NCBI GenBank assembly: GCA_017462755.1
Contig: JAFTQM010000009.1
Coordinates: 1-56,051, forward strand
DNA from: Lachnospiraceae bacterium
Lineage (GTDB): Bacteria; Bacillota; Clostridia; Lachnospirales; Lachnospiraceae
Direction of reading: 5' to 3'
DNA: 56,051 bases
How positions within the stretch are numbered: the first letter of the stretch is position 1; each line of letters starts with the position of its first letter. Positions 1 through 9,093 of the stretch are shown piece after piece. Both the position numbers and the translations under genes were made by a program. The notes under the pieces are model-generated. The model saw only the letters and a program-made list of their open reading frames with translations, had not been told where the DNA came from and made no database searches.

Positions 1-807
1 CAATACCGCATCCGAAGCATGCTGCACCGGCATATCCAGATAATGACATACCTTCGGTTCTGTCTTGATTGCATGAATCAGTTCATCCGTAATTTCCTCC
101 GGATAACAGTAAAGCAGACGTATCCATTCCAGCCCGTCAATCCGCCCCAACTCATGCAACAGCTTTGGCAGCGTTTTCTCACCGTACAAATCAACACCGT
201 ATACCGTCGTTTCCTTTGCCACCAAAATCAGCTCCTTACCGCCGCCCTCTGGTAAAAAGCGGGCCTCCGCCAGCAGGGCCTCCATCGGTACACTCCGAAA
301 ATCACCGCGCATTTTTGGAATCGCACAATAGGTACAGTGCTTATCACAGCCCTCCGCTATCTTCAGATAGGAATAATATCCTCCGGTCGTATTGACACGT
401 TTCGTTTCCGGTAAGGAAAGATAATTGATATCGTGAAATACGTTCTTGCTCCGCTGCTCTAACACACTGTCAATGACTTCAAGAATGGCATCCTGACTCG
501 TAGTTCCGAGCAGTGCATCCACCTCCGGAATTTCCTTTGTAATCTCCTCCTTATAGCGTTCTGCCAAACAGCCTGCTACAATCAGAGCCTTCAGTCTGCC
601 TGCCTTCTTATACTCCGCAAGCTCCAGAATCGTATTGATACTCTCCTGCTTCGCATCGTGTATAAAGCAACAGGTATTGATTACGATAATATCCGCTTCC
701 AGCTCATCGTTGGTCAGCGAATAACCGCGATCTCTAATCAATCCCAGCATTTTTTCCGTATCCACCAGATTCTTATCACATCCAAGGGAAACAAAACATA
801 CATTCAT
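1..807 (-). CDS. rimO: Ribosomal protein S12 methylthiotransferase RimO, N-terminal part (cut by window edge)
   Basis: The minus frame is open from the ATG at 807 to base 1, giving 269 codons. RimO-type enzymes are about 440 residues, so the C-terminal TRAM domain lies outside the window. The product begins MNVCFVSLGCDKNLVDTE, the hallmark N-terminus of the MiaB/RimO methylthiotransferase family. It has the further UPF0004-domain cysteines (NTCCFI, VAGCLAE) and the radical-SAM CxxxCxxC triad (EGCDKHCTYCAIP, near residue 150). RimO adds a methylthio group to an aspartate of ribosomal protein S12, using two 4Fe-4S clusters and SAM. The SLGCDKNLVD form separates RimO from MiaB. A GAGG lies nine bases before the start. 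It follows folD by 36 bp on the same strand. Confidence 0.93.
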   Translation of the reverse strand, partial: MNVCFVSLGCDKNLVDTEKMLGLIRDRGYSLTNDELEADIIVINTCCFIHDAKQESINTILELAEYKKAGRLKALIVAGCLAERYKEEITKEIPEVDALLGTTSQDAILEVIDSVLEQRSKNVFHDINYLSLPETKRVNTTGGYYSYLKIAEGCDKHCTYCAIPKMRGDFRSVPMEALLAEARFLPEGGGKELILVAKETTVYGVDLYGEKTLPKLLHELGRIDGLEWIRLLYCYPEEITDELIHAIKTEPKVCHYLDMPVQHASDAVL

Positions 808-843
808 GTACTCAATCCTCGTTTCGTTATTCTCGCGCCTATA

Positions 844-1692
844 TTATTTTCCTGTCATCTCAGCGCTCTTTAAACAATTTACCATCAGCATGGCAATCGT
901 CATCGGTCCCACACCGCCCGGTACCGGCGTAATTGCAGACGCCTTTGGCTCCACACTATCGAAATCAACATCTCCGCACAGCTTATTGTCTGCATTACGA
1001 TGAATACCGACATCGATCACTACGGCACCATCCTTTACATACTCTGCGGTAATAAACTTCGGCTTTCCGATTGCTGCCACCAGAATATCGGCACGCTTGG
1101 TTACCTCTTTCAAATCCTTGGTTTTGGAATGACAAACCGTAACCGTACCATTCTCCCGAATCAACAGTGCTGCCATCGGCTTTCCTACGATATTGCTACG
1201 GCCGATTACCACACATTCTTTTCCTGCAATTTCTACATCAGAACGCTTTAACAATTCAATAATGCCTGCCGGAGTACAGGACACAAAGCCGTCCGCACCG
1301 ACACTTAAACGTCCTACATTCTGTACATGGAACCCGTCTACATCCTTATCCGGCGAAATTGCCTGAATTACCTTATCCTCACTAATCTGCTTCGGCAATG
1401 GCAGCTGCACCAAAATACCGTTCACATCCGCGCGGTTGTTCAACTCCTCTACCAGCTTAAGCAGCTCTGCCTCTGTCGTTTCCTCCGGAAGCTCATAGGA
1501 CAGAGACTGAATTCCTACATACTCACAAGCCTTCTTCTTGTTGCCGACATACACGCTGGACGCCGGGTCATTTCCTACCTGAATTACGGCAAGTGAAACC
1601 TTCTTGCCCTCTGCTGCCAGCTTAGCAACAGCTTCCTTTACTTCTTCCTTAATTTCTGCAGAAATTTTCTTTCCGTCAATTAAAAATGCCAT
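844..1692 (-). CDS. folD: Bifunctional methylene-THF dehydrogenase / methenyl-THF cyclohydrolase FolD
   Basis: FolD interconverts 5,10-methylene- and 10-formyl-tetrahydrofolate, supplying one-carbon units for purines and formyl-methionine. The 282-residue product has the family length. Visible landmarks are the [17 protein letters not shown] segment with the catalytic YxxxK, the ILVQLPLP signature, the Rossmann loop GRSNIVGKP and the C-terminal [11 protein letters not shown] motif. An in-frame ATG exists 12 bases upstream at 1704, but GGAGG (1698-1702) overlaps it and sits five bases before the ATG at 1692, so 1692 is the better start. The gene lies between cls and rimO on the same strand and is probably co-transcribed with rimO. 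Confidence 0.95.
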   Translation of the reverse strand: MAFLIDGKKISAEIKEEVKEAVAKLAAEGKKVSLAVIQVGNDPASSVYVGNKKKACEYVGIQSLSYELPEETTEAELLKLVEELNNRADVNGILVQLPLPKQISEDKVIQAISPDKDVDGFHVQNVGRLSVGADGFVSCTPAGIIELLKRSDVEIAGKECVVIGRSNIVGKPMAALLIRENGTVTVCHSKTKDLKEVTKRADILVAAIGKPKFITAEYVKDGAVVIDVGIHRNADNKLCGDVDFDSVEPKASAITPVPGGVGPMTIAMLMVNCLKSAEMTGK

Positions 1693-1773
1693 CTGTTCCT
1701 CCATCCCAGAGCCAATGCCCTGTTTCCTTTTTTATTTATTGTTTCTGTTTATCACTATTACATCAAATCCACT

Positions 1774-3312
1774 CTAAAACAACGGTGCCAGCAATCGCAA
1801 AAGTGCCTGCTTTAACATTCTGCCCGGCTTATGCTGCTGTTTTAATACCTCTGCGGTAATCGGAATGCTCTGTTCTATTGTCTTTAATGCATCCGCCTTA
1901 ATCTGCTGTACCGAAGCCGTCCGGTACAAATATACACCGCATTCAAAATGCAGATACAGACTGCGGTAATCCAGATTAACCGTACCGACTGTCGCTGTGG
2001 TATCGTCGCTGACAAAGCATTTTGCATGAATAAAGCCCGGTTCAAATTCGTAAATCTTTACACCGCCCTGAATCAGCTGTCCATAATAGCTCTGGGTCAG
2101 CATAAATGCAAACTTTTTATCCGGAATATGCGGCGTAACAATGCGGACATCCACACCACGTTTTGCCGCCAGACACAATGCCGTTATGATTTCATTGTCA
2201 ATAATCAGATAAGGTGTCGACATATATACATATCGCTTAGCCATATTAATAATATTCAGATATACGTTTTCACCGACATTTTCAAAATCCAGCGGACTGT
2301 CGCCATACGGCTGTACAAAGCCGTCGCCTGTCACCGGCTCTTTTTGGTATACCTGCGGACGGAACTTATCAAACTCCTGATCTGTCGGACAAAGCGCATT
2401 CCACGTCTGCAAAAACATCGTGGTCAGATTCCAGACCGCATCCCCCTTTAACATGATACCGGTATCCTTCCAATATCCAAAGCGCTCTTTTTCATTGATA
2501 TATTCATCTGCCAAATTAATGCCTCCGGTAAATCCGGTATGACCGTCAATAACCAAAATCTTGCGGTGGTCACGATTGTTCATAACAACCGAAAAAAACG
2601 GAACAAATGGATTAAAGACCTCACATTTGATGCCGTAGCTGCGAAGCGTTTTATAATAATCAAACGGCAGCAGATGCAAACATCCCACGTCATCATACAG
2701 CAGACGCACATCCACACCGGCAGCAGCCTTTTCCTTCAAAATCTCCAGAATACTATTCCACATTCTTCCTTCATCGATAATGAAATATTCCATGAAAATA
2801 AAATGCTCTGCCTTTTTCAGTTCTTCAAGAATATACGGGAAGTTCTCCTCACCACTCGAAAAATAAACCGTCTCTGTATTCTGATACACCGGCGCATTGG
2901 CATATTTTGCAAGATACCTCGTCTGACCATACGCCTGCTCATCCTGCGCCTTCAAGCACTCCAATACCTCTTCCTTCTGCTTAATATGCGGTTTTATGGC
3001 GGCTTCGCTACGCTCTAACTTGTTTCTCAGCTTTTTAGACGGTCTGCGGGTTCCGAAGCATAGAAACATCAAGCCACCCAACAGCGGAAAAATCAAAATC
3101 GGTACAACCCATGCCAGCTTATACGCCGGATTCTCCCATCGGTTAATCACCACCAGCACTGCGGCGACACTAATCAAGGTAAAGGCTGCACTAATCCATA
3201 CCGAGTACTTTGTTAACGAAAGCAGAAAATATACAAGCCATGCCAACTGCAATATAATCAAGGCTCCGACAATCAGAATCCGGTAAACCATCATCTTCTT
3301 GCTCTGTATCAT
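1774..3312 (-). CDS. cls: Cardiolipin synthase, phospholipase D superfamily
   Basis: The 512-residue membrane protein is predicted to make cardiolipin from phosphatidylglycerol. Two hydrophobic segments cover roughly residues 10-55, with a further hydrophobic stretch near residues 65-85, as in bacterial Cls. Both HKD catalytic motifs are intact: HRKILVID (H249, K251, D256) followed by GFTGGIN, and HAKCFVSD (H429, K431, D436) followed by GTVNLDYRS. The start at 3312 is chosen because AAGGAGG lies seven bases before it; an upstream in-frame ATG at 3342 has no such site. A good sigma-A promoter lies at 3368-3396. A broader PLD-type transferase is possible, but the domain order is classical Cls. 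Confidence 0.93.
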   Translation of the reverse strand: MIQSKKMMVYRILIVGALIILQLAWLVYFLLSLTKYSVWISAAFTLISVAAVLVVINRWENPAYKLAWVVPILIFPLLGGLMFLCFGTRRPSKKLRNKLERSEAAIKPHIKQKEEVLECLKAQDEQAYGQTRYLAKYANAPVYQNTETVYFSSGEENFPYILEELKKAEHFIFMEYFIIDEGRMWNSILEILKEKAAAGVDVRLLYDDVGCLHLLPFDYYKTLRSYGIKCEVFNPFVPFFSVVMNNRDHRKILVIDGHTGFTGGINLADEYINEKERFGYWKDTGIMLKGDAVWNLTTMFLQTWNALCPTDQEFDKFRPQVYQKEPVTGDGFVQPYGDSPLDFENVGENVYLNIINMAKRYVYMSTPYLIIDNEIITALCLAAKRGVDVRIVTPHIPDKKFAFMLTQSYYGQLIQGGVKIYEFEPGFIHAKCFVSDDTTATVGTVNLDYRSLYLHFECGVYLYRTASVQQIKADALKTIEQSIPITAEVLKQQHKPGRMLKQALLRLLAPLF

Positions 3313-3367
3313 TCCGCTCCCTCCTTCACTTCCTTCTAACACGTATATAAATACATTATACTAAAAT

Positions 3368-3396
3368 ATTATAAACGAAATCTTCTTTTCATTCAA
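3368..3396 (-). promoter_or_regulatory. Sigma-A promoter of cls
   Basis: On the minus strand TTGAAT (3391-3396) and TATAAT (3368-3373) are separated by exactly 17 bp. The -10 box lies 55 bp before the cls start codon, just past the terminator of the hydratase gene. Confidence 0.7.
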
Positions 3397-3420
3397 TAGG
3401 ACGAATCATAAACTTTGTAT

Positions 3421-3460
3421 AAAAACGCTGTAAATCCTTTTTAAAAGATTTACAGCGTTT
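3421..3460 (-). terminator. Intrinsic terminator of the hydratase gene
   Basis: A perfect 14-bp stem (AAACGCTGTAAATC with its complement) encloses a 10-nt loop and is followed on the minus strand by TTTTT. It begins five bases past the hydratase stop codon. It separates that operon from cls. Confidence 0.85.
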
Positions 3461-3465
3461 CTTTC

Positions 3466-5751
3466 TTAACGATAATAATTAATCAAACAGCCCTTTAAGA
3501 TGATCTCGCGCTCATCATCGGTCAGCTCGCCCAGACGCAGTGTAAACTCCTTTAATTCCTCGCCTACCACATACGCCTTAATCTCAGAATGCTTCTCTTC
3601 GATTGCCTTCTTGATATCCTTAATCAACAGGTAATCGCCATTCTCAAACGGAAGCTCCGCATCAAACAGGAACGGAAGCATACCCCAGTTAATCAGGTTC
3701 GAACGATAACGCTTTGTCGCATATTCCTTTGCGATATTAGCCAGACCGCCCAGTACCTTCTGGCAGCTTGCTGCCTGCTCTCTTGCCGAGCCGTCACCCG
3801 GCTTTACCGCATAGATTACACTACCGATTTCGGTCGTCATCGGATTTACCTCAAAGGTACGGTTGATGGTCTCGAACACCTTCTGAACCTCCGGAAGTGC
3901 TGCATATACAGCCTCCTTGTTTTCGCCGGCAGTTCTTGCCTTTTCACCCAACTGCACCTCTTTTGCTCTGCCGACATACTTCGGATCCTTTCTGGAGAGC
4001 GTAAACTCAGCCAGACCCAGCGGATTCGAACGGAAGGAAGAGGTCTCGCCCGAAGGAATCAACTCGTCCGTCGTCGTAACCGGATCATGGATTACCGATA
4101 CTACCTTCAATACCAAATCATCCGTCAGCTCACTCATTGCCGGCCAATCCTTGATACCAGGACCGAACTTTACTTCAGCGTTCTTATCTGCCTTGCCTAC
4201 ACCGTCAAATACACGGTTGTCATAAATCGACTTATCAAAGAAATACTTCGGCTTCGTGAACTCCGCATCCACATGCTCTGCCGAGGTCAAATAGCCCTTG
4301 TTTGCTGCTGTTGCTGCAATCGAACGTGCATCCATCAGCGCTACCGATGCAATCTGTCCGTTCGTAATCTTCGAACCCTCGCGGTTCGGGAAGTTTCTCG
4401 TCGAATGACGGATACTCAAACCGTTGTTTGCCGGTACATCGCCTGCACCAAAGCATGGTCCGCAGAATGCAGTACGCACGGTCGCACCTGCCTGCATCAG
4501 CTTCGCTACGGTTCCGTTCTTTACTAACTCCATAAATACCGGCTGACTCGCAGGATATACACTTAACGAGAACTCGTCCGCACCAATGTTGCGTCCGTTT
4601 AAGATGTCTGCAGCATCACAGATATTTTCAAAGCCACCGCCTGCACAGCCTGCGATAACGCCCTGCTCTACATACAGCTTACCGTTGCGAATCTTGTCTC
4701 TCAGGCGATATTCCACCTTATTGTTATCAAGGCTTACCAGAGCCTTCTTCTCTACTTCTGCCAAGATATCATCCAGATTTGCATTCAGCTCATCAATGGT
4801 ATAGGTATTGCTTGGATGGAACGGCATTGCAATCATTGGCTTAATCTTCGCCAAGTCAACATAAATCAAACCATCATAGTAGGTTACCGCACCCGGCTTT
4901 AACTCCTTGTAGTCCTCTGCTCTGCCGTGAATCTCGTAGAACTCCTTCACTGCATCGTCAGTCTCCCAAATGGAGCTTAAGCAGGTCGTCTCCGTGGTCA
5001 TAACATCGATACCGATACGATAGTCTACACTCAAATTCGCTACACCGTCACCGATGAATTCCATTACCTTATTATTTACATAGCCGTTTGCAAATACCTC
5101 ACCGATAATCGCCAATGCGATATCCTGCGGTCCGACAAACGGAGCCGGCTTTCCGGTCAGATATACTGCTACTACCTTCGGCATATTGATGTCATAGGTC
5201 TTCTTTAACAGCTGCTTTACCAACTCCGGTCCACCCTCACCAACTGCCATCGTACCTAACGCACCATAACGGGTGTGGGAATCCGAACCAAGAATCATCT
5301 TGCCGCCGCCTGCTAACATTTCTCTTGCAAACTGATGAATAACTGCCTGATGCGGTGGTACATAAATACCGCCGTAACGCTTTGCACAGGAAAGACCAAA
5401 CATATGGTCATCCTCGTTGATTGTACCGCCTACCGCACAAAGACTGTTATGACAGTTGGTCAATACATAAGGAACCGGAAACTCCTCCAGTCCGCTGGCT
5501 CTTGCTGTCTGGATAATACCTACAAAGGTAATATCATGCGAAGTCAGCTTGTCGAACTTAATCTTTAACTTGTCCATATTGCCGGACGTATTGTGTGCTG
5601 CAAGAATTCCGTATGCCATGGAGTTCTTTGCCGCCTCTGTTTTCTCCGGTGCTTCTCCGAGCTTTGCAGCCAGTGCTGCTGCACATTCTGCGTTTTCTTC
5701 AATAATCTCTCTTCCATTTAAGACATATGCGCCTTTTTCAAAAAGTTTCAT
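3466..5751 (-). CDS. Aconitase-superfamily hydratase (YbhJ-like)
   Basis: The 761-residue protein has the full aconitase architecture. It shows the DSHT substrate loop ([13 protein letters not shown]156-H158), three cysteines placed to bind a 4Fe-4S cluster (C369 in AGCAGGG; C430 and C433 in FCGPCFG), and a C-terminal swivel domain with [10 protein letters not shown], matching the GSSREHAA motif of aconitase. Length and motif spelling resemble the YbhJ-type hydratases rather than AcnA/AcnB or the two-subunit LeuCD. The substrate is unknown. Citrate/isocitrate is possible in an anaerobe lacking classical aconitase, but this is inference. It follows a small membrane-protein gene by 24 bp and ends at a strong terminator. 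Confidence 0.85.
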   Translation of the reverse strand: MKLFEKGAYVLNGREIIEENAECAAALAAKLGEAPEKTEAAKNSMAYGILAAHNTSGNMDKLKIKFDKLTSHDITFVGIIQTARASGLEEFPVPYVLTNCHNSLCAVGGTINEDDHMFGLSCAKRYGGIYVPPHQAVIHQFAREMLAGGGKMILGSDSHTRYGALGTMAVGEGGPELVKQLLKKTYDINMPKVVAVYLTGKPAPFVGPQDIALAIIGEVFANGYVNNKVMEFIGDGVANLSVDYRIGIDVMTTETTCLSSIWETDDAVKEFYEIHGRAEDYKELKPGAVTYYDGLIYVDLAKIKPMIAMPFHPSNTYTIDELNANLDDILAEVEKKALVSLDNNKVEYRLRDKIRNGKLYVEQGVIAGCAGGGFENICDAADILNGRNIGADEFSLSVYPASQPVFMELVKNGTVAKLMQAGATVRTAFCGPCFGAGDVPANNGLSIRHSTRNFPNREGSKITNGQIASVALMDARSIAATAANKGYLTSAEHVDAEFTKPKYFFDKSIYDNRVFDGVGKADKNAEVKFGPGIKDWPAMSELTDDLVLKVVSVIHDPVTTTDELIPSGETSSFRSNPLGLAEFTLSRKDPKYVGRAKEVQLGEKARTAGENKEAVYAALPEVQKVFETINRTFEVNPMTTEIGSVIYAVKPGDGSAREQAASCQKVLGGLANIAKEYATKRYRSNLINWGMLPFLFDAELPFENGDYLLIKDIKKAIEEKHSEIKAYVVGEELKEFTLRLGELTDDEREIILKGCLINYYR

Positions 5752-5775
5752 GCCTTGCCCTTCCCTTCGTGTCTT

Positions 5776-6300
5776 CTATTCGTCCAGGAACAAATCCTGT
5801 GTTTCATCACAGTCCGTATTTCTTGTGGACTGGAATAATCCTGTACCTGCTTTAATGTCTACCGTAATATTTTCCGGGTTTTCTGCATCCTCCTTGAATA
5901 CAAGCTTGATTCTTCCATCAAAGCTGTTCACAAAGTATCCGGAATACAAAAGTACTTTATCTCTTCCTTCAAACTTTATTTCCATCATCATGGATGCTCC
6001 CGTCAGGTAGCCACCGCCAACCGTTTCAAAACGGCCTGTTTCTTTCGCCCCTGCCGCTACTGAAAGCTCGGCAATATTTTCCGAACGAAAATAATCATCC
6101 TCATACTCATTTTCCAGATAGAGCACAATGGATTCAATGTCCGTCCCAGTCTCATTGATAATGGTATATCTTCTGGAGCCTGCAACCTCTGCCACCAGTA
6201 TCACCACCACCAAAACTACTACCGCTATTATTGCTGCAATCAGCTTTCCGCGCAGATTCTCTGTCTTTACGGACGACTCTTTTGCTGTCGTTCTGCTCAT
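5776..6300 (-). CDS. Single-pass membrane protein of unknown function
   Basis: The 174-residue product is not recognised. After a short charged N-terminus it has one hydrophobic helix at about residues 18-40 (AAIIAVVVLVVVILVAEVAG), and the remaining 130 residues are acidic, beta-rich in appearance and predicted to face outside. The start at 6300 is preferred over the ATG at 6345 because GGAGG lies five bases upstream. It is the first gene of a two-gene unit with the hydratase, driven by a promoter at 6355-6383. Nothing in the sequence ties it to metabolism; the operon link is the only functional hint. Confidence 0.7.
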   Translation of the reverse strand: MSRTTAKESSVKTENLRGKLIAAIIAVVVLVVVILVAEVAGSRRYTIINETGTDIESIVLYLENEYEDDYFRSENIAELSVAAGAKETGRFETVGGGYLTGASMMMEIKFEGRDKVLLYSGYFVNSFDGRIKLVFKEDAENPENITVDIKAGTGLFQSTRNTDCDETQDLFLDE

Positions 6301-6354
6301 TTCTTCCTCCATTCCCTGAACTTTTTTCCAAGCTCTGAAATTCACATTATTCTT

Positions 6355-6383
6355 ATTTTAATCGTTCTACTTATATTTCGCAA
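6355..6383 (-). promoter_or_regulatory. Sigma-A promoter of the membrane protein-hydratase unit
   Basis: The minus strand carries TTGCGA (6378-6383), a 17-bp spacer and TAAAAT (6355-6360), about 55 bp before the start codon at 6300. It lies back to back with the sigG upstream region. Confidence 0.65.
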
Positions 6384-6452
6384 GTATTTTTCTTATATTT
6401 TTCTTTGTTTTTTATTTTTCCACATTATGTCAGATTGTTTTTTCTGTTCTGC

Positions 6453-6482
6453 GTATAATTTTTTACCAAAAGGTACATTCTT
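6453..6482 (+). promoter_or_regulatory. Possible forespore-type promoter of sigG
   Basis: GTATA (6453-6457) and CATTCTT (6476-6482) resemble the -35 and -10 elements seen by sigma-F/sigma-G in Bacillus, about 60 bp before the sigG start. The match is imperfect. A TATAAT overlaps at 6454-6459 but has no good sigma-A -35 partner at 17 bp. Confidence 0.25.
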
Positions 6483-6543
6483 ATGGTATCACAGGAAATC
6501 TCCTGAAACTCCTAAGGAATCTGCAGAAAGGCTTGGTACAATT

Positions 6544-7326
6544 ATGGCAGTATATAAAGTTGAAATCTGTGGTGTAAATACCTCGAAGCTGCCGCTCATC
6601 AGCAACGAAGATAAGGATGCACTTTTCCAAAGAATCAAAAGCGGAGACCGCGCTGCCAGAGCGCTCTACATTGAGGGCAATCTCAGACTGGTTTTGAGTA
6701 TCATTCAGCGATTTTCCGCAAGCAACGAAAATGTAGATGATTTATTCCAGATTGGCTGCATCGGACTCATGAAAGCCATCGACAATTTCGATACGACACA
6801 GGGGGTAAAATTCTCAACCTATGCGGTTCCCATGATCATCGGAGAAATCCGCCGCTACCTTCGTGACAATAACTCCATCCGCGTTTCCCGTTCCTTACGC
6901 GATAACGCCTATAAAATCATTTATTCCAAGGAGGCATTTATCCGCGACCAAAACCGAGAACCCACCATAGAAGAATTGGCAGCCGCTTCCGGACTGACCC
7001 GCGAAGAAATTGTTACCGCAATGGATGCGATACAGACTCCGGTTTCCCTCTATGACCCTGTTTATTCCGAGGGCGGCGATACCTTGTATATCATGGATCA
7101 GGTCAGCGACAAAAAGAACCGGGAAGAAAACTGGGTAGAAGAAATTTCTCTGAAAGAAGCAATGAAACGACTGCCGGAGCGTGAGAATACGATTATCCGC
7201 CTGCGCTTCTTCCAAGGGAAAACCCAAATGGAGGTCGCAGAGGAAATCCATATTTCTCAGGCTCAGGTCAGCCGTCTCGAAAAAAATGCTTTGAAAAATA
7301 TGCGCAACTATCTCAGCGCAAAATAA
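6544..7326 (+). CDS. sigG: RNA polymerase sporulation sigma factor SigG
   Basis: The 260-residue product begins MAVYKVEICGVNTSKLP, which is diagnostic of sigma-G: the VEICGV(N/D)TSKLP segment is nearly invariant and absent from sigma-F and sigma-B. Region 2 (NLRLVLSIIQRF, DDLFQIGCIGLMKAIDNFD, STYAVPMIIGEIRRYLRD), region 3 and region 4 (KTQMEVAEEIHISQAQVSRLEK) are complete. Sigma-G directs late gene expression in the forespore. The frame extends upstream to 6427, but the extra residues do not belong to the family. In Bacillus and many Clostridia sigG lies beside spoIIGA-sigE; neither is present here. It converges with the GGDEF gene, only 16 bp away. Confidence 0.93.
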   Translation: MAVYKVEICGVNTSKLPLISNEDKDALFQRIKSGDRAARALYIEGNLRLVLSIIQRFSASNENVDDLFQIGCIGLMKAIDNFDTTQGVKFSTYAVPMIIGEIRRYLRDNNSIRVSRSLRDNAYKIIYSKEAFIRDQNREPTIEELAAASGLTREEIVTAMDAIQTPVSLYDPVYSEGGDTLYIMDQVSDKKNREENWVEEISLKEAMKRLPERENTIIRLRFFQGKTQMEVAEEIHISQAQVSRLEKNALKNMRNYLSAK

Positions 7327-7342
7327 CCGGCACCACGCTCAT

Positions 7343-9043
7343 CTACAAGCCCAGATGCGCGCGAATTTCCGGACTATCTACCGTTACACGGTCTCTGCCA
7401 TGCTTTTTGGAATAGTACATTGCCCAGTCAGCGTGCTCCAGCAGACCATAACGGTTGTCACAGCACTGCGGATATGCGGTCACACCGACACTGACATTGA
7501 CCTTCACATAAACACCCTCATACTCCAGCTTCATATGACGGATTGCCTCTCGCATCTCTTCTACAATGGCACAGCACTCCTCCACCGTCCGGTCCTGAAA
7601 TGCCAGTACAAATTCTTCGCCGCCGTAGCGTGCCGCAAAGCCATGATACTTCTTCGACATCTGATTTGCAATCCCTGCCACCGTCTTGATGACCAAATCA
7701 CCAAACAAATGACCATAGCTGTCATTGATATTCTTAAAATGGTCAATATCAAACAAAGCAACCGAAAGAGATTTCTTCTCCTGCTCTGCCTGCTCCGAAA
7801 ACTTATCCATCATCAGATTCAGGTGACGACGATTGTAAATTCCCGTCAAACCGTCACGGATTGCCATCTGTTCGATATGAGTATACAATCTCGCGTTATC
7901 CAGCGAAATCATAAATTGCGCCATTACCGTACTGAAAAACACTCGGTTCTCCGCAAAAAAATCAAAACGCGAATGACACGCTAACAGCGCACCCTCGATT
8001 TTGTTTTCTTTTACCAATGGTAAAAACAAAACACTTCCAACATCGCTATCCTGCAAAAAGCTATACTTTCCGGCTCTTACATGATTATCAATATACACAT
8101 CCTCTGCATTCAGAAAGCCATCCAGCGCACCCTCGCAAAGCTGCGTCTGCATACTCTCCTCTGCTTCCTCAGTACTGTTGGATGCAATCACACAAATCGG
8201 CTCGTCCTTCTCTAAGGTTTCTTTATACAACAAAATCGTACAATTGGACAACTCCAGATTTTCCTTTAATATCTTGGTCATTACCTCTAAAAGCTGACCC
8301 ACATCCATCACCGAAGCCGTCTGCCGCAATATCTCATTTTGCAGAATCATCTCGGTATTCGCACTATTAATCCGGTTGTATGCCGCCTCCAGCTTAATTC
8401 TCTGCACACCAATTTCTTCGTTTACCTTTTTCAGCTTTTCCTGATGTGCCTTTAATGCTTCGTTGATTTCTTTGGTATTATCCGCCATTCTCCGCTGCTC
8501 GAACAGCTTCTGTTCCACCTGATTGATATCGATAATTGCTACATTGCCCAAGGTTACTACCATCAGCACAACTGCAAACAGTACACAGACCTTGCCGAAC
8601 GCCTCCTGCGAATCCGAATAAACCACCAAAAGACTGACAATCATCGCAATAACGGAAGGCGTAACGCTCAATGCAAGCACCATCACTCTGGTAAACATAT
8701 CACTGTAATCACAAGAAAACAGCATCTGAAAATACAGCAGCGAAAGTGCCAGCGCAAAGAACGCCACTGGAAATGCCCCTGTTACAATAACATAACAAAT
8801 CGAATATATAACCAGTTCCACTACTCTCAATACGACCCATTGCTTCCTGCGATGCTCAAAGAATGGGCTACACAAAAACAAATCAAACAGAAAAAACAAT
8901 GCCGTTCCTATCGCTCCTGCCATTCCGAATTGGCTTGTTTTTGACACCATACCCAAAATACTGTCCAGCAGCATAAAAAAGCTAAGCGAGACATTTACCT
9001 TTGATGACCTAGACTGTAGTCTGGTTAATTGATGTTCCCCCAT
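7343..9043 (-). CDS. Membrane-bound GAF-GGDEF diguanylate cyclase
   Basis: The 566-residue protein has about six N-terminal hydrophobic helices (roughly residues 15-175), a coiled-coil linker (about 185-235), a GAF-like sensor domain (about 240-390) and a C-terminal GGDEF domain. The active-site loop reads ARYGGEEF and the metal-binding helix FDIDHFKNINDSYGH is intact, so synthesis of cyclic di-GMP from GTP is expected. The RxxD inhibitory site normally five residues before GGEEF is absent (K and G at those positions), which suggests no product inhibition through that site. The signal sensed is unknown. It follows the FtsA/PilM-like gene by 50 bp, and a second c-di-GMP protein lies 8 kb away. 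Confidence 0.88.
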   Translation of the reverse strand: MGEHQLTRLQSRSSKVNVSLSFFMLLDSILGMVSKTSQFGMAGAIGTALFFLFDLFLCSPFFEHRRKQWVVLRVVELVIYSICYVIVTGAFPVAFFALALSLLYFQMLFSCDYSDMFTRVMVLALSVTPSVIAMIVSLLVVYSDSQEAFGKVCVLFAVVLMVVTLGNVAIIDINQVEQKLFEQRRMADNTKEINEALKAHQEKLKKVNEEIGVQRIKLEAAYNRINSANTEMILQNEILRQTASVMDVGQLLEVMTKILKENLELSNCTILLYKETLEKDEPICVIASNSTEEAEESMQTQLCEGALDGFLNAEDVYIDNHVRAGKYSFLQDSDVGSVLFLPLVKENKIEGALLACHSRFDFFAENRVFFSTVMAQFMISLDNARLYTHIEQMAIRDGLTGIYNRRHLNLMMDKFSEQAEQEKKSLSVALFDIDHFKNINDSYGHLFGDLVIKTVAGIANQMSKKYHGFAARYGGEEFVLAFQDRTVEECCAIVEEMREAIRHMKLEYEGVYVKVNVSVGVTAYPQCCDNRYGLLEHADWAMYYSKKHGRDRVTVDSPEIRAHLGL

Positions 9044-9093
9044 GGTATTTCATCCTTTTCTCCATTTTATTATATAGTTGAAATATCCTGCTT

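Noticed and set aside
1-807. Suspected frameshift in rimO near base 80
   Set aside because: Rereading the minus strand showed a continuous family-like frame (ITDELIHAIKTEP) to the window edge.
3589-4527. 312-codon plus-strand ORF opposite the hydratase gene
   Set aside because: It is an antisense shadow of a clearly conserved gene, rich in Arg/Leu/Cys, with no ribosome binding site.
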